The position numbers and the translations under genes were made by a program. A stretch of DNA of 64,000 nucleotides from Streptomyces sp. DSM 15324 (GTDB taxonomy: Bacteria; Actinomycetota; Actinomycetes; Streptomycetales; Streptomycetaceae). Shown in pieces: positions 7,274 through 14,190 of this stretch (positions are counted from its first letter, which is position 1; each line of letters starts with the position of its first letter). The notes under the pieces were generated by a model. It worked only from the letters and a program-made list of their open reading frames with translations, did not search any database and had not been told where the DNA came from. Where the stretch lies: positions 550,501 to 614,500 of the forward strand of contig NZ_KQ949027.1 of NCBI RefSeq assembly GCF_001514285.1. The letters run 5' to 3'.

Positions 7274-7840
7274 TCACACCAACAGGTCGTCCACCTGGGC
7301 CTCGCCCTCGCGGTAGCGGCGGGTGATTTCCGCTCCGCAGTCGTCGGCGGTGCGCTGGAGGTGTTGGCGGCGGCGGGAGACCTGCTGTTCGTAGCCGACC
7401 AGTCGGGCCATCGCCGCGTGCAGCTCCGGGTCGGTGCGGGCGTCGAGGTCGGAGAGCTCGACGTCGGCGAGCATGTCGGCGGCGAGGCGGCCGTACTCCT
7501 CGCTGTGCGGGGTGCCCAGGGTGACGTGCCGCGCCGAGGAGCGGTGGCGGGCAGGGGCGTCGGTGAGGATCTCCGGGAGGCGTTCGACGACCGACGCGGC
7601 GCCCGACGGGGAACGGCGGGCCAGCTCCGCGCGCAGGATGTCGATCCGGCCCTGCAACAATCGTCGTACGTAGCTCAGGTCCGCCTCGTCGCGCTGGGCG
7701 CCCTGGCGCAGGGTGCGCAGCTCGGGCAGGCTGAGCCGGGCCAGCTCGGGCCCCGGAGGTTCCGCGGGCGGCCCGGTGCTCTCGCCGCGCTGGGCGGGCG
7801 GCCGGTGTGTCTCCAGCCGCTCGGTACTCGGTGTGCTCAT
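7274..7840 (-). CDS. rsiG: RsiG, c-di-GMP-dependent anti-sigma factor for WhiG
   Basis: The protein is two long helices. Each carries the c-di-GMP signature E-x3-S-x2-R-x3-Q-x3-D: E52-S56-R59-Q63-D67 and E151-S155-R158-Q162-D166, matching exactly at every position. In Streptomyces, RsiG bound to a c-di-GMP dimer holds sigma WhiG inactive and so delays sporulation. The N-terminal ~35 residues are Pro/Gly-rich and probably disordered. The 188-residue length is in the expected range. It is monocistronic and divergent from dtd, with the minisatellite just downstream. Confidence 0.93.
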   Translation of the reverse strand: MSTPSTERLETHRPPAQRGESTGPPAEPPGPELARLSLPELRTLRQGAQRDEADLSYVRRLLQGRIDILRAELARRSPSGAASVVERLPEILTDAPARHRSSARHVTLGTPHSEEYGRLAADMLADVELSDLDARTDPELHAAMARLVGYEQQVSRRRQHLQRTADDCGAEITRRYREGEAQVDDLLV

Positions 7841-8001
7841 GTCCCTCTACCGTCCCCTCGACCGGCGTGTGGTGGAAAGCATCGTGCCACCCCAAGTCGC
7901 CGCGAGGTGACCGAGTCCCCCCGAACGGCCCCAGACAGGGCCTAAAGGATCAAAATTGGGCCCTCCGCGAGTCCGTGCGGGGCACCCGGCATGATGTCCG
8001 C

Positions 8002-8427
8002 ATGCGAGCTGTGGTGCAGAGGGTGGACGGCGCGAGTGTGGTCGTGGACGGCGAGACGGTCGGGGAGATCGTCGGCGAGGGCCTGTGCGTGCTGGTGGGG
8101 GTGACGCACGAGGACACCAAGGAGAAGGCGGCCCAGCTCGCCCGCAAACTGTGGTCGGTGCGGATGCTGCACGAGGAGAAGTCGTGCAGTGACATCGACG
8201 CCCCGCTGCTGGTGATCAGCCAGTTCACCCTGTACGGCGACGCGCGCAAGGGACGGCGGCCCACCTGGAACGCCGCCGCGCCGGGGCCCGTCGCCGAGCC
8301 CCTGGTCGAGGAGGTCGTGGCGCAGCTGCGGGCGCTGGGGGCCACCGTCGCGACCGGCAGGTTCGGGGCGCGGATGCGGGTGTCGCTGACGAACGACGGC
8401 CCCTTCACCGTGCTCCTGGAGATCTGA
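8002..8427 (+). CDS. dtd: D-aminoacyl-tRNA deacylase
   Basis: This 141-residue protein hydrolyses D-amino acids mischarged onto tRNA in the cytoplasm. The two active-site motifs are intact: SQFTLY at 73-78 and NDGPFT at 131-136; the latter carries the cross-subunit Gly-Pro that enforces chirality. The ATG at 8002 begins the canonical MRAVVQRV, and upstream in-frame sequence is not part of the family. It is convergent with ygfZ, with 13 bases between stops. Confidence 0.95.
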   Translation: MRAVVQRVDGASVVVDGETVGEIVGEGLCVLVGVTHEDTKEKAAQLARKLWSVRMLHEEKSCSDIDAPLLVISQFTLYGDARKGRRPTWNAAAPGPVAEPLVEEVVAQLRALGATVATGRFGARMRVSLTNDGPFTVLLEI

Positions 8428-8440
8428 GGCGTCGGCCCTC

Positions 8441-9406
8441 CTAGGGCTCGACCACCGTCTCCTGGGCCGCCGCCGTCGTACCGGCCATCAGCGGGGCGTC
8501 CACGGGGACGTTCCGCTTCACCAGGGCCAGGGCCACGGGGCCCAGTTCGTGGTGGCGTACCGAGGTCGTGATGAAGCCGATCTTGCGGCCGTCGGGGGCC
8601 TCGTCGGCGACCCGCAGCTCCGTGCCGTGGGGCGGCAGGTGGACCTCGCTGCCGTCGAGGTGCAGGAAGACCAGGCGGCGGGGCGGCTTGCCCAGGTTCT
8701 GGACGCGGGCGACCGTCTCCTGGCCGCGGTAGCAGCCCTTCTGGAGGTGGACCGCGGTGCCGATCCAGCCCAGCTCGTGCGGGATGGTGCGGTGGTCGGT
8801 CTCGAAGCCGACGCGGGGGCGGTACTGCTCGACGCGCAGCGCCTCATGGGCGAGGATCCCGGCCGCGGGGCCCGTCTTGTCGGCGTACGACTCCAGGTCC
8901 GCGCGCGGGAGGAAGAGATCCCGGCCGTACGGGGTCTCGCGGACGACGACACCCTCCGGCACCTCGGCGATGGAGCCGGCGGGGAGGTACACGACGGCCG
9001 TGTCGGCGGTGCGGTCGGCGACCTCGACCCGGTAGAAGAACTTCATCGACTCCAGGTAGGCGAGGAGCGCCTCCTGGGTGCCGGGTTCGACGTGGGCCCA
9101 GACCGTGGTGCCGTCGTCGACGAGGTAGAGCGCGTGCTCGATGTGGCCGTGCGCGGAGAGGATCAGGGCCTCGGCGGCCTCGCCGGCCGGGAGGTCGCTG
9201 ACGTGCTGGGTGAGCAGCAGGTGCAGCCAGCTCAGACGGTCCTCACCGGTGACGGTGACGACCCCGCGGTGCGAGAGGTCGACGAAACCGGTGCCGTCGG
9301 CGAGGGCGCGCTGCTCACGGAACAGGTCGCCGTAGTGGGCGGCGACACCTTCGTCCACGCCCTCGGCGGGGACGGCGCCGGGCAGGGACAGCAGAGGGCT
9401 CTTCAT
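8441..9406 (-). CDS. ygfZ: YgfZ/GcvT-like folate-binding protein
   Basis: The signature KGCYRGQE is at residues 223-230, with the conserved cysteine expected of YgfZ, a tetrahydrofolate-binding protein that helps maintain iron-sulfur enzymes. The protein is 321 residues, as usual for the family, and has the aminomethyltransferase-like fold (SHRGVVTVTGEDRLSWLHLLLTQHV near the N-terminus). It is encoded next to nur and ends 9 bases after the nur coding end, on the same strand, so the two may be cotranscribed with nur first. Confidence 0.9.
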   Translation of the reverse strand: MKSPLLSLPGAVPAEGVDEGVAAHYGDLFREQRALADGTGFVDLSHRGVVTVTGEDRLSWLHLLLTQHVSDLPAGEAAEALILSAHGHIEHALYLVDDGTTVWAHVEPGTQEALLAYLESMKFFYRVEVADRTADTAVVYLPAGSIAEVPEGVVVRETPYGRDLFLPRADLESYADKTGPAAGILAHEALRVEQYRPRVGFETDHRTIPHELGWIGTAVHLQKGCYRGQETVARVQNLGKPPRRLVFLHLDGSEVHLPPHGTELRVADEAPDGRKIGFITTSVRHHELGPVALALVKRNVPVDAPLMAGTTAAAQETVVEP

Positions 9407-9415
9407 GTGCCAAGC

Positions 9416-9883
9416 CTACGACTCGGTAATGGAACTCCTGGCAGCCGAACGTCCGTCCGCCACGGCCTTCGACGTGCAGTCCCGGCACCTGCCGAAGATC
9501 GCGAAGTGCTTCATGTCCGTCTCGAAGCCGAAGCTCTCCCGCAGCTTGGCGGTGAACTCGGCGGCCACCTGCACATCCGCCTCGATCACGTTCTCGCAGT
9601 CCCGGCAGACCAGGTGGATGTGGTGGTGCCGGTCGGCGAGGTGGTACGTCGGCGCGCCGTGCCCCAGATGGGCGTGGCTGACCAGGCCCAGCTCCTCCAG
9701 GAGCTCCAGGGTCCGGTAGACGGTGGAAATGTTGACCCCCGACGCCGTCCTCTTCACTTCCGTGAGGATGTCGTCGGGGGTCGCGTGCTCCAGGGTGTCC
9801 ACGGCTTCCAGCACGAGTTGCCGCTGCGGCGTCAGCCGGTAGCCGCGCTGCCTGAGGTCGCTCTTCCAGTCGGTGCTCACCAC
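9416..9883 (-). CDS. nur: Nur, Fur-family nickel-responsive repressor
   Basis: The 155-residue Fur-type protein has a winged helix with NISTVYRTLELLEE as the recognition region. The ligands reported for Streptomyces Nur are all present at the same numbering: the Ni site H33, H86, H88, H90 and the M site H70, H72, H126. A CxxC pair (C93/C96) is also seen. Nur with nickel represses nickel uptake and, in Streptomyces, shifts superoxide dismutase use between Fe and Ni enzymes. The start is one of two consecutive GTG codons (9883 or 9880) behind a GGGGAG. Identification rests on residue-level agreement with the S. coelicolor protein as I remember it. Confidence 0.93.
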   Translation of the reverse strand: MVSTDWKSDLRQRGYRLTPQRQLVLEAVDTLEHATPDDILTEVKRTASGVNISTVYRTLELLEELGLVSHAHLGHGAPTYHLADRHHHIHLVCRDCENVIEADVQVAAEFTAKLRESFGFETDMKHFAIFGRCRDCTSKAVADGRSAARSSITES

Positions 9884-10034
9884 ACTCCCCAGTTTAGGCC
9901 GGGTTCATCCTGATCACGGCTCAGCCGGCAGAACCCCCCGGTGTCCGAGGACGTGACCCCGCCCGCGTACTGGACGTATGGCCCTGCCCGCCGGAGCGCG
10001 TTCGGTTGCAGGACGCTGTGTCGGGGCGGAAGAC

Positions 10035-10610
10035 CTACTTGAAGAACGCGATGCCGTCGTCCGGCATGTCGTCGGGGAGGGCCTTGGCCCAGCGCTCGAC
10101 GTCCTCGGGCGTGACGACCTTCTTCAGGTGGGCCGACATGTAGGGGCGCAGTTCGACCTCGGGGGTCTGCTTCTCCCCGACCCACATCAGGTCGCTCTTG
10201 ACGTAGCCGTAGAGCCGCTTGCCGCCGGTGTAGGGGCGGGAGGCGGCCGTGCGGGCGACGGCGTCCGTGAACAGGTCGATCTGCGGCTTCTTGTCGGCCA
10301 TCTCGCCGTACCAGATCTCGATGACGCCGTCGTCGCGGGTCATCGTCACCTCGACCTTGCGGGAGCCGTCGATACGCCAGAAGCCGGACTCGGACTCCAG
10401 GGGACGGACCTTGTTGCCGTCGCTGTCCAGGACCCAGGTGTGGGACCGGTACTCCAGGAAGTCACGGCCGTCGTGGCCGAAGGTGACCTCCTGGCCGAAG
10501 TTGCACTTCTCCGCACCCGGGAAGTCGTGCACCCCGGCGCCCGCCCAGGTGCCCAGCAGGAAGGCGAGGGGGACGAGGTCCTTGTGGAGGTCGGACGGGA
10601 TCTCGATCAT
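10035..10610 (-). CDS. Nitrobindin-like (FABP-family) heme-binding protein
   Basis: The GTWAGAG near residues 20-26 is the GxWxGxG signature of nitrobindins, ten-stranded beta barrels that bind heme and can isomerise peroxynitrite. Other supporting elements are the EYRSHTWVL strand, the WRIDGSRKVEVTM strand and a closing HLKKVVTPEDVERWAKAL helix. It has 191 residues and no signal peptide, so it is cytoplasmic. It follows a 32-residue membrane peptide gene by 25 bases and probably shares its transcript. Confidence 0.85.
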   Translation of the reverse strand: MIEIPSDLHKDLVPLAFLLGTWAGAGVHDFPGAEKCNFGQEVTFGHDGRDFLEYRSHTWVLDSDGNKVRPLESESGFWRIDGSRKVEVTMTRDDGVIEIWYGEMADKKPQIDLFTDAVARTAASRPYTGGKRLYGYVKSDLMWVGEKQTPEVELRPYMSAHLKKVVTPEDVERWAKALPDDMPDDGIAFFK

Positions 10611-10635
10611 GGTTGGCAGTTCCTGGATCGGTGGG

Positions 10636-10734
10636 TCAGCGCTGGCCCTGGTACAGCTTCTTCACGGTCAGGGCGGCGAAGGCGAGGACACCGACGCAGA
10701 CCAGGACCAGCAGGGTTTCGAAGAAGATCTCCAC
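10636..10734 (-). CDS. 32-residue single-span membrane peptide
   Basis: A GTG at 10734 is preceded by a GAGGAG site and opens a frame encoding a short hydrophobic helix (FFETLLVLVCVGVLAFAALT) followed by a basic tail KKLYQGQR. This is the layout of real bacterial small membrane proteins: one span with a positive end. It lies 25 bases upstream of the nitrobindin-like gene on the same strand. Its function is unknown. The strong ribosome site and the helix-plus-basic-tail design argue against chance. Confidence 0.6.
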   Translation of the reverse strand: MEIFFETLLVLVCVGVLAFAALTVKKLYQGQR

Positions 10735-10844
10735 GGGGTGCTCCTCGGATGAGCGTGGTTGTTCCGTACGTACACAGGGCCGGCCCCCAGCTTACGCGGC
10801 CGGGGACCGGCCCCCTGTGCGAGGGAGCTGATTACGATGCGGCC

Positions 10845-11207
10845 ATGGCGAAGAAGCTCGTGATCAAGGTGACCGCCGGGGCCGACGCCCCCGAGCGGTG
10901 CTCGCAGGCGTTCACGGTCGCGGCGGTGGCCGTGGCCAGCGGGGTCGAGGTGTCGCTGTGGCTGACCGGGGAGTCCGCGTGGTTCGCGCTGCCGGGCCGG
11001 GCCGCGGAATTCGAGCTGCCGCACTCCGCCGCGCTGCCGGATCTCCTGGAGTCCGTCCTGGCCGGCGGGCGGCTCACGCTCTGCACGCAGTGCGCGGCCC
11101 GGCGGGACATCACGGAGAAGGACGTCATCGAGGGCGTACGGATCGCGGGTGCGCAGGTGTTCGTGCAGGAGGCCCTGGCCGACGGCGCCCAGGCCCTCGT
11201 CTACTGA
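10845..11207 (+). CDS. DsrE-like sulfur-relay family protein
   Basis: 120 residues with the DsrE/DsrF-like alpha/beta fold: KLVIKVTAGADAPERCSQAFTVAAVAVASGVEV, then an LWLTGESAWF strand-helix, and an LCTQCAARRDI motif whose cysteines sit where family members hold the sulfur-carrying cysteine. The last third, GVRIAGAQVFVQEAL, is also typical. The ATG is at 10845. No partner Dsr genes are nearby, although a sulfurtransferase lies 0.8 kb away. Confidence 0.75.
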   Translation: MAKKLVIKVTAGADAPERCSQAFTVAAVAVASGVEVSLWLTGESAWFALPGRAAEFELPHSAALPDLLESVLAGGRLTLCTQCAARRDITEKDVIEGVRIAGAQVFVQEALADGAQALVY

Positions 11208-11233
11208 CGGCTGAGGGCGGCGTCCCCCGACGG

Positions 11234-11494
11234 CTACGGGCGGCGCTTCCTGCCGTCCAGTTCGTCCCACCACTCGTCGGACTCCGGGTCGCCGGAGGGG
11301 TCGTCCCACCAGCGGTCCTCCGGGCCGCGCCGGTTGGCGACCATCGCCGCGAGCGGCGGGATGACCATGGCGACCACGCACATGCCGACCGCCACCGGCA
11401 CGGACCAGATGCGCACAACGGCCCAGGCCAGGACGAACAGGCCGATGCAGGTGCCCATCATCGCGAAGTAGAGGTGGCGCCGGCGCGCGTACAT
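11234..11494 (-). CDS. DUF3099 membrane protein
   Basis: 86 residues with two membrane segments (HLYFAMMGTCIGLFVLAWAVV and VPVAVGMCVVAMVIPPLAAMV) and an acidic, Trp-rich tail (RWWDDPSGDPESDEWWDEL). This is the actinobacterial DUF3099 layout. The N-terminus is basic (MYARRR), so it is probably cytoplasmic. The function is unknown. It is convergent with the DsrE-like gene. Confidence 0.8.
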   Translation of the reverse strand: MYARRRHLYFAMMGTCIGLFVLAWAVVRIWSVPVAVGMCVVAMVIPPLAAMVANRRGPEDRWWDDPSGDPESDEWWDELDGRKRRP

Positions 11495-11653
11495 GCTTCC
11501 AGCGTAGGTCCGGGCGGCCGGAAGGGCCGTACCCCACGAGGGATACGGCCCTTCCGGCCTTACACCGTCATACGGTCGTCAGACGTCGTCAGACGTCCTC
11601 GGACCGTCGTCAGACCTGTCGGCGTCCGTCACAGACCGCCGAGCCCTGCGGTC

Positions 11654-11941
11654 TCAGACCGCGATCGCGACCTCGGCGAGTCCGCCCTGCTGGGCGACGA
11701 CCGTGCGGTCGGCGGTGGCGCCGGGGACGAGGGCGCGGACGGTCCAGGTGCCCTCGGCCGCGTAGAAGCGGAACTGGCCCGTGGCGGAGGTGGGGACCTC
11801 CGCGGTGAACTCGCCGGTCGAGTCCAGCAGCCGGACGTAACCGACGACGGGCTCGCCGTCGCGGGTCACCTGGCCCTGGATCGTGGTCTCACCGGGCTTG
11901 ATCGTCGAGGCGTCCGGGCCGCCGGCCTTCGCTCCACACAT
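11654..11941 (-). CDS. DUF1416 protein linked to sulfurtransferase
   Basis: The 95-residue product has a beta-sandwich character, with GYVRLLDSTGEF, QFRFYAAEGTWTVRALVPG and a hydrophobic end. DUF1416 genes regularly sit next to actinobacterial thiosulfate sulfurtransferase, as here (68 bases downstream of it). The start MCGAKAGG at 11941 has a GGAGAAAG site; an in-frame ATG at 11953 is less well supported. Cys2 is invariant in homologues as I recall them and might carry sulfur; this is inference. Confidence 0.85.
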   Translation of the reverse strand: MCGAKAGGPDASTIKPGETTIQGQVTRDGEPVVGYVRLLDSTGEFTAEVPTSATGQFRFYAAEGTWTVRALVPGATADRTVVAQQGGLAEVAIAV

Positions 11942-12009
11942 GTCTTTCTCCATCGGGGTCTGACCGGACGGAAGGAAGGCCGGTCGGTCGGGTTTGCGGG
12001 CTGGGTGGG

Positions 12010-12849
12010 TTACTTGTTGGCGCCGAGCTCGATCGGCACCCCGACCAGGGAGCCGTACTCGGTCCAGGAGCCGTCGTAGTTCTTGACGTTCTCGACGCCG
12101 AGCAGCTCGTGCAGGACGAACCAGGTCAGGGCCGAGCGCTCGCCGATGCGGCAGTAGGCGATGGTGTCCTTGGAGAGGTCCACCTGCTCGGCGGCGTAGA
12201 GCTCCTTGAGCTCGTCGTCCGACTTGAAGGTGCCGTCGTCGTTGGCGTTCTTCGACCACGGGATGTTGCGCGCGGTCGGGACGTGGCCCGGGCGCTGGGA
12301 CTGCTCCTGCGGCAGGTGGGCCGGGGCGAGCAGCTTGCCGGAGAACTCGTCGGGCGACCGGACGTCGACCAGGTTCTGCGAGCCGATCGCGGCGACGACG
12401 TCGTCACGGAAGGCGCGGATGGCGGTGTTCTGCGGCTTGGCGGTGTACGTGGTCTCGGCGCGCACCGGGACCTCGTCGACCAGCTCGCGGGCGTCCAGCT
12501 CCCACTTCTTGCGGCCGCCGTCGAGGAGCTTGACGTTCTCGTGGCCGTAGAGCTTGAAGTACCAGTACGCGTACGAGGCGAACCAGTTGTTGTTGCCGCC
12601 GTAGAGGATCACCAGGGTGTCGTTGCCGATGCCCTTCGCCGACAGGAGCTTCTCGAAGCCCTCCTGGTCGATGAAGTCGCGGCGGACCGGGTCCTGGAGG
12701 TCCTGGGTCCAGTCGATCCGGATGGCGTTGCGGATGTGGTTCTTCTCGTAGGCCGACGTGTCCTCGTCGACCTCGACGATGGCGATGTCGGCGTTGTCGA
12801 GGTTGGCCTCGACCCAGTCGGCATCGACCAGGACTTCGCTGCGGCTCAT
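12010..12849 (-). CDS. Thiosulfate sulfurtransferase (two-domain rhodanese)
   Basis: It transfers sulfane sulfur from thiosulfate to an acceptor such as cyanide or a thiol. The second rhodanese domain has the active loop CRIGERS with catalytic Cys233; the first domain has GGNNNW in the equivalent position and no cysteine, as in active tandem rhodaneses. The 279-residue length is standard. The ATG at 12849 follows GGAGGAG. The gene is often called cysA or sseA in actinobacteria. It is transcribed behind a 27-codon leader peptide with attenuator-like hairpins, and before DUF1416, consistent with a sulfur-responsive operon. Confidence 0.92.
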   Translation of the reverse strand: MSRSEVLVDADWVEANLDNADIAIVEVDEDTSAYEKNHIRNAIRIDWTQDLQDPVRRDFIDQEGFEKLLSAKGIGNDTLVILYGGNNNWFASYAYWYFKLYGHENVKLLDGGRKKWELDARELVDEVPVRAETTYTAKPQNTAIRAFRDDVVAAIGSQNLVDVRSPDEFSGKLLAPAHLPQEQSQRPGHVPTARNIPWSKNANDDGTFKSDDELKELYAAEQVDLSKDTIAYCRIGERSALTWFVLHELLGVENVKNYDGSWTEYGSLVGVPIELGANK

Positions 12850-12888
12850 GCTCGTTCTCCTCCGGGGCAGTTGCGGCGGGGGTGTGCA

Positions 12889-12956
12889 AGAAAGAAGAGG
12901 GGTGCGCGGCCGGGGCTCGCCGGCGGCCGGCGCACGGATGCCCTCGGTTCGAGGGC
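12889..12956 (-). terminator. Attenuator-like hairpins between leader peptide and sulfurtransferase gene
   Basis: Read on the minus strand, a GCCCTC-GAACC-GAGGGC hairpin (12956-12940) is followed by a large GC-rich hairpin (arms 12935-12924 and 12912-12902, one bulge) and then a pyrimidine tract CTCTTCTTTCTT (12900-12889). That is the form of an intrinsic terminator placed inside a leader, upstream of the sulfurtransferase ribosome site. An upstream GCGGAAG/CTTCCGC stem could compete. Attenuation control is inferred from this arrangement plus the leader peptide. Confidence 0.6.
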
Positions 12957-12992
12957 GCCGGGAGGCGCGGAAGGCCGGCGGCGCTTCCGCTG

Positions 12993-13076
12993 TCAGACGG
13001 TGCGACAGAGCATGGCGGCGACGCGGCACAGGTCTACTGCCCGCCGCTTCGTGAGATCCGCCTGTCGCTGCATCAT
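12993..13076 (-). CDS. Putative Cys-containing leader peptide
   Basis: A 27-residue ORF starting ATG-ATG. Its second half reads RRAVDLCRVAAMLCRTV, with two Cys codons (TGC, TGT) each followed by Arg. This matches the [R]x-VDL-x-RV-x3-LCR pattern I recall for actinobacterial putative leader peptides found before sulfur and cysteine genes. Its stop is 143 bases before the sulfurtransferase start, with terminator-like hairpins between them. The likely role is cis-acting: ribosome stalling at Cys codons when cysteinyl-tRNA is scarce would change leader folding. Confidence 0.75.
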   Translation of the reverse strand: MMQRQADLTKRRAVDLCRVAAMLCRTV

Positions 13077-13256
13077 GCCGTCGATCGTAGGGACGGACAG
13101 GCAGGCGTGTCACCAGCGGGCCGGATGATGAGATGCGATCGTCCAGATGTCGGGACGGAGGAGGCGCCAGGGCGTCCCCGCAGGGGCTCGGGGCTCATGT
13201 ATTGCTCGCCACATCTACGGTTCGGACGGCGGCGTCTCGCCTGTCGGAACGCTCTC

Positions 13257-13307
13257 TCGGACGTCTCTCTACAGACGTCTCTCTACAGGCGTCTCTCAGA
13301 CGCCTGT
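13257..13307. repeat. GACGTCTCTCTACA tandem repeat with a strong hairpin
   Basis: Two to three copies of a ~14-base unit lead into a perfect dyad ACAGGCGTCT-CTC-AGACGCCTGT (13285-13307). The dyad lies 26 bases after the stop of the DUF2993 gene (minus strand), so it probably terminates that transcript, although no T-tract follows. The remaining 13077-13256 holds the promoter region of the leader/sulfurtransferase operon; nothing else is recognised. Confidence 0.6.
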
Positions 13308-13333
13308 CACGGACATCCCGGCACCAGGGGCGC

Positions 13334-14071
13334 TTACCCGGCGAGCCGGACGTTCGAACCCTTCACCGTGATCTCCACACCGTCCCTGCCCGCCTGCACC
13401 TTGTCGAGAGTGATGCCGCCGGGCAGCCCCTCGATCTTCTGCCGGAAGTCGGTGACGGTGCGGACCTCCCTCTCGGCGGCCGTCACCCCGCGGAAGTCGG
13501 GAAGCGAGTCGGCGTGCACCCGCACGGTGTCGCCCTCGACGCTGACCGAGCTCAGCACGGAGACGGGGTTCTTGAGCCTCACGCCCAGGACGGTCGCCTC
13601 GACGGTGACCTTGATCTTGCCGTTGCCGCCGTCGGAGAGGCCGACGACCTCGGCGGTGAGTCCGGGCGCGACCCGGGTCTCCTCGGACTTGGCGGTCTTC
13701 AGCAGCTCGTCGTAGGCGACGGTCGCCGTGCCGGAGGCCGTGGTGGCGGTGGCCGAGCTGTAGTCGCCGGAGAACGCGACGCCCCTCATGTCGGCCCGGA
13801 GGTCGTCGATGCGCAGGCTCTGCCCGTTGACGCCGGTGTCGGCCTCGTAGTCCTCGATGCCGACCTCGATGTCGTCCAGCGAGCCGCCGGCCATCTGGGT
13901 GAGGAAGGGGAAGCCCTTGATGGACACGTCGGGGGTGGTGGCGAGACCCTCGGTGGTCCTCAGCTTGTCCGCCACCTCGCCCTCGGCGAAGTGGACGGCG
14001 AGGCGGTCCACGAGGACGAAGAGGCCCCCCAGGACCACGACGATGATCAGCAGTATGCGAAGCGCGCGCAT
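13334..14071 (-). CDS. DUF2993 (LmeA-like) membrane-anchored protein
   Basis: 245 residues: an N-terminal signal anchor (MRALRILLIIVVVLGGLFVLVD) followed by an exported domain with DVSIKGFPFLTQMAGGSLDDIEV, the characteristic opening of DUF2993. The mycobacterial relative LmeA acts on lipomannan in the cell wall. The domain has a tubular lipid-binding-like beta architecture, so lipid or polyprenyl handling outside the membrane is plausible. The start at 14071 has a GGGGGA site; a longer in-frame ATG at 14125 would put a hydrophilic stretch before the signal. Confidence 0.82.
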   Translation of the reverse strand: MRALRILLIIVVVLGGLFVLVDRLAVHFAEGEVADKLRTTEGLATTPDVSIKGFPFLTQMAGGSLDDIEVGIEDYEADTGVNGQSLRIDDLRADMRGVAFSGDYSSATATTASGTATVAYDELLKTAKSEETRVAPGLTAEVVGLSDGGNGKIKVTVEATVLGVRLKNPVSVLSSVSVEGDTVRVHADSLPDFRGVTAAEREVRTVTDFRQKIEGLPGGITLDKVQAGRDGVEITVKGSNVRLAG

Positions 14072-14190
14072 GAAGGTGTCCCCCGGTTCAGGTCGCTTTG
14101 CGGCCCACCGTAACCCTGGGGGCAAGGGACACCGCGGAACTGTCGATCAGCTGTGACACGCCGTCCCCTACATCCCGTAGTCCATGCCGT

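Noticed and set aside
6811..7316. Open frames on both strands across the minisatellite
   Set aside because: Unit lengths of 16-18 bases are not a multiple of three and vary, and the predicted proteins are Gly/Arg/Ala-rich with no start signal.
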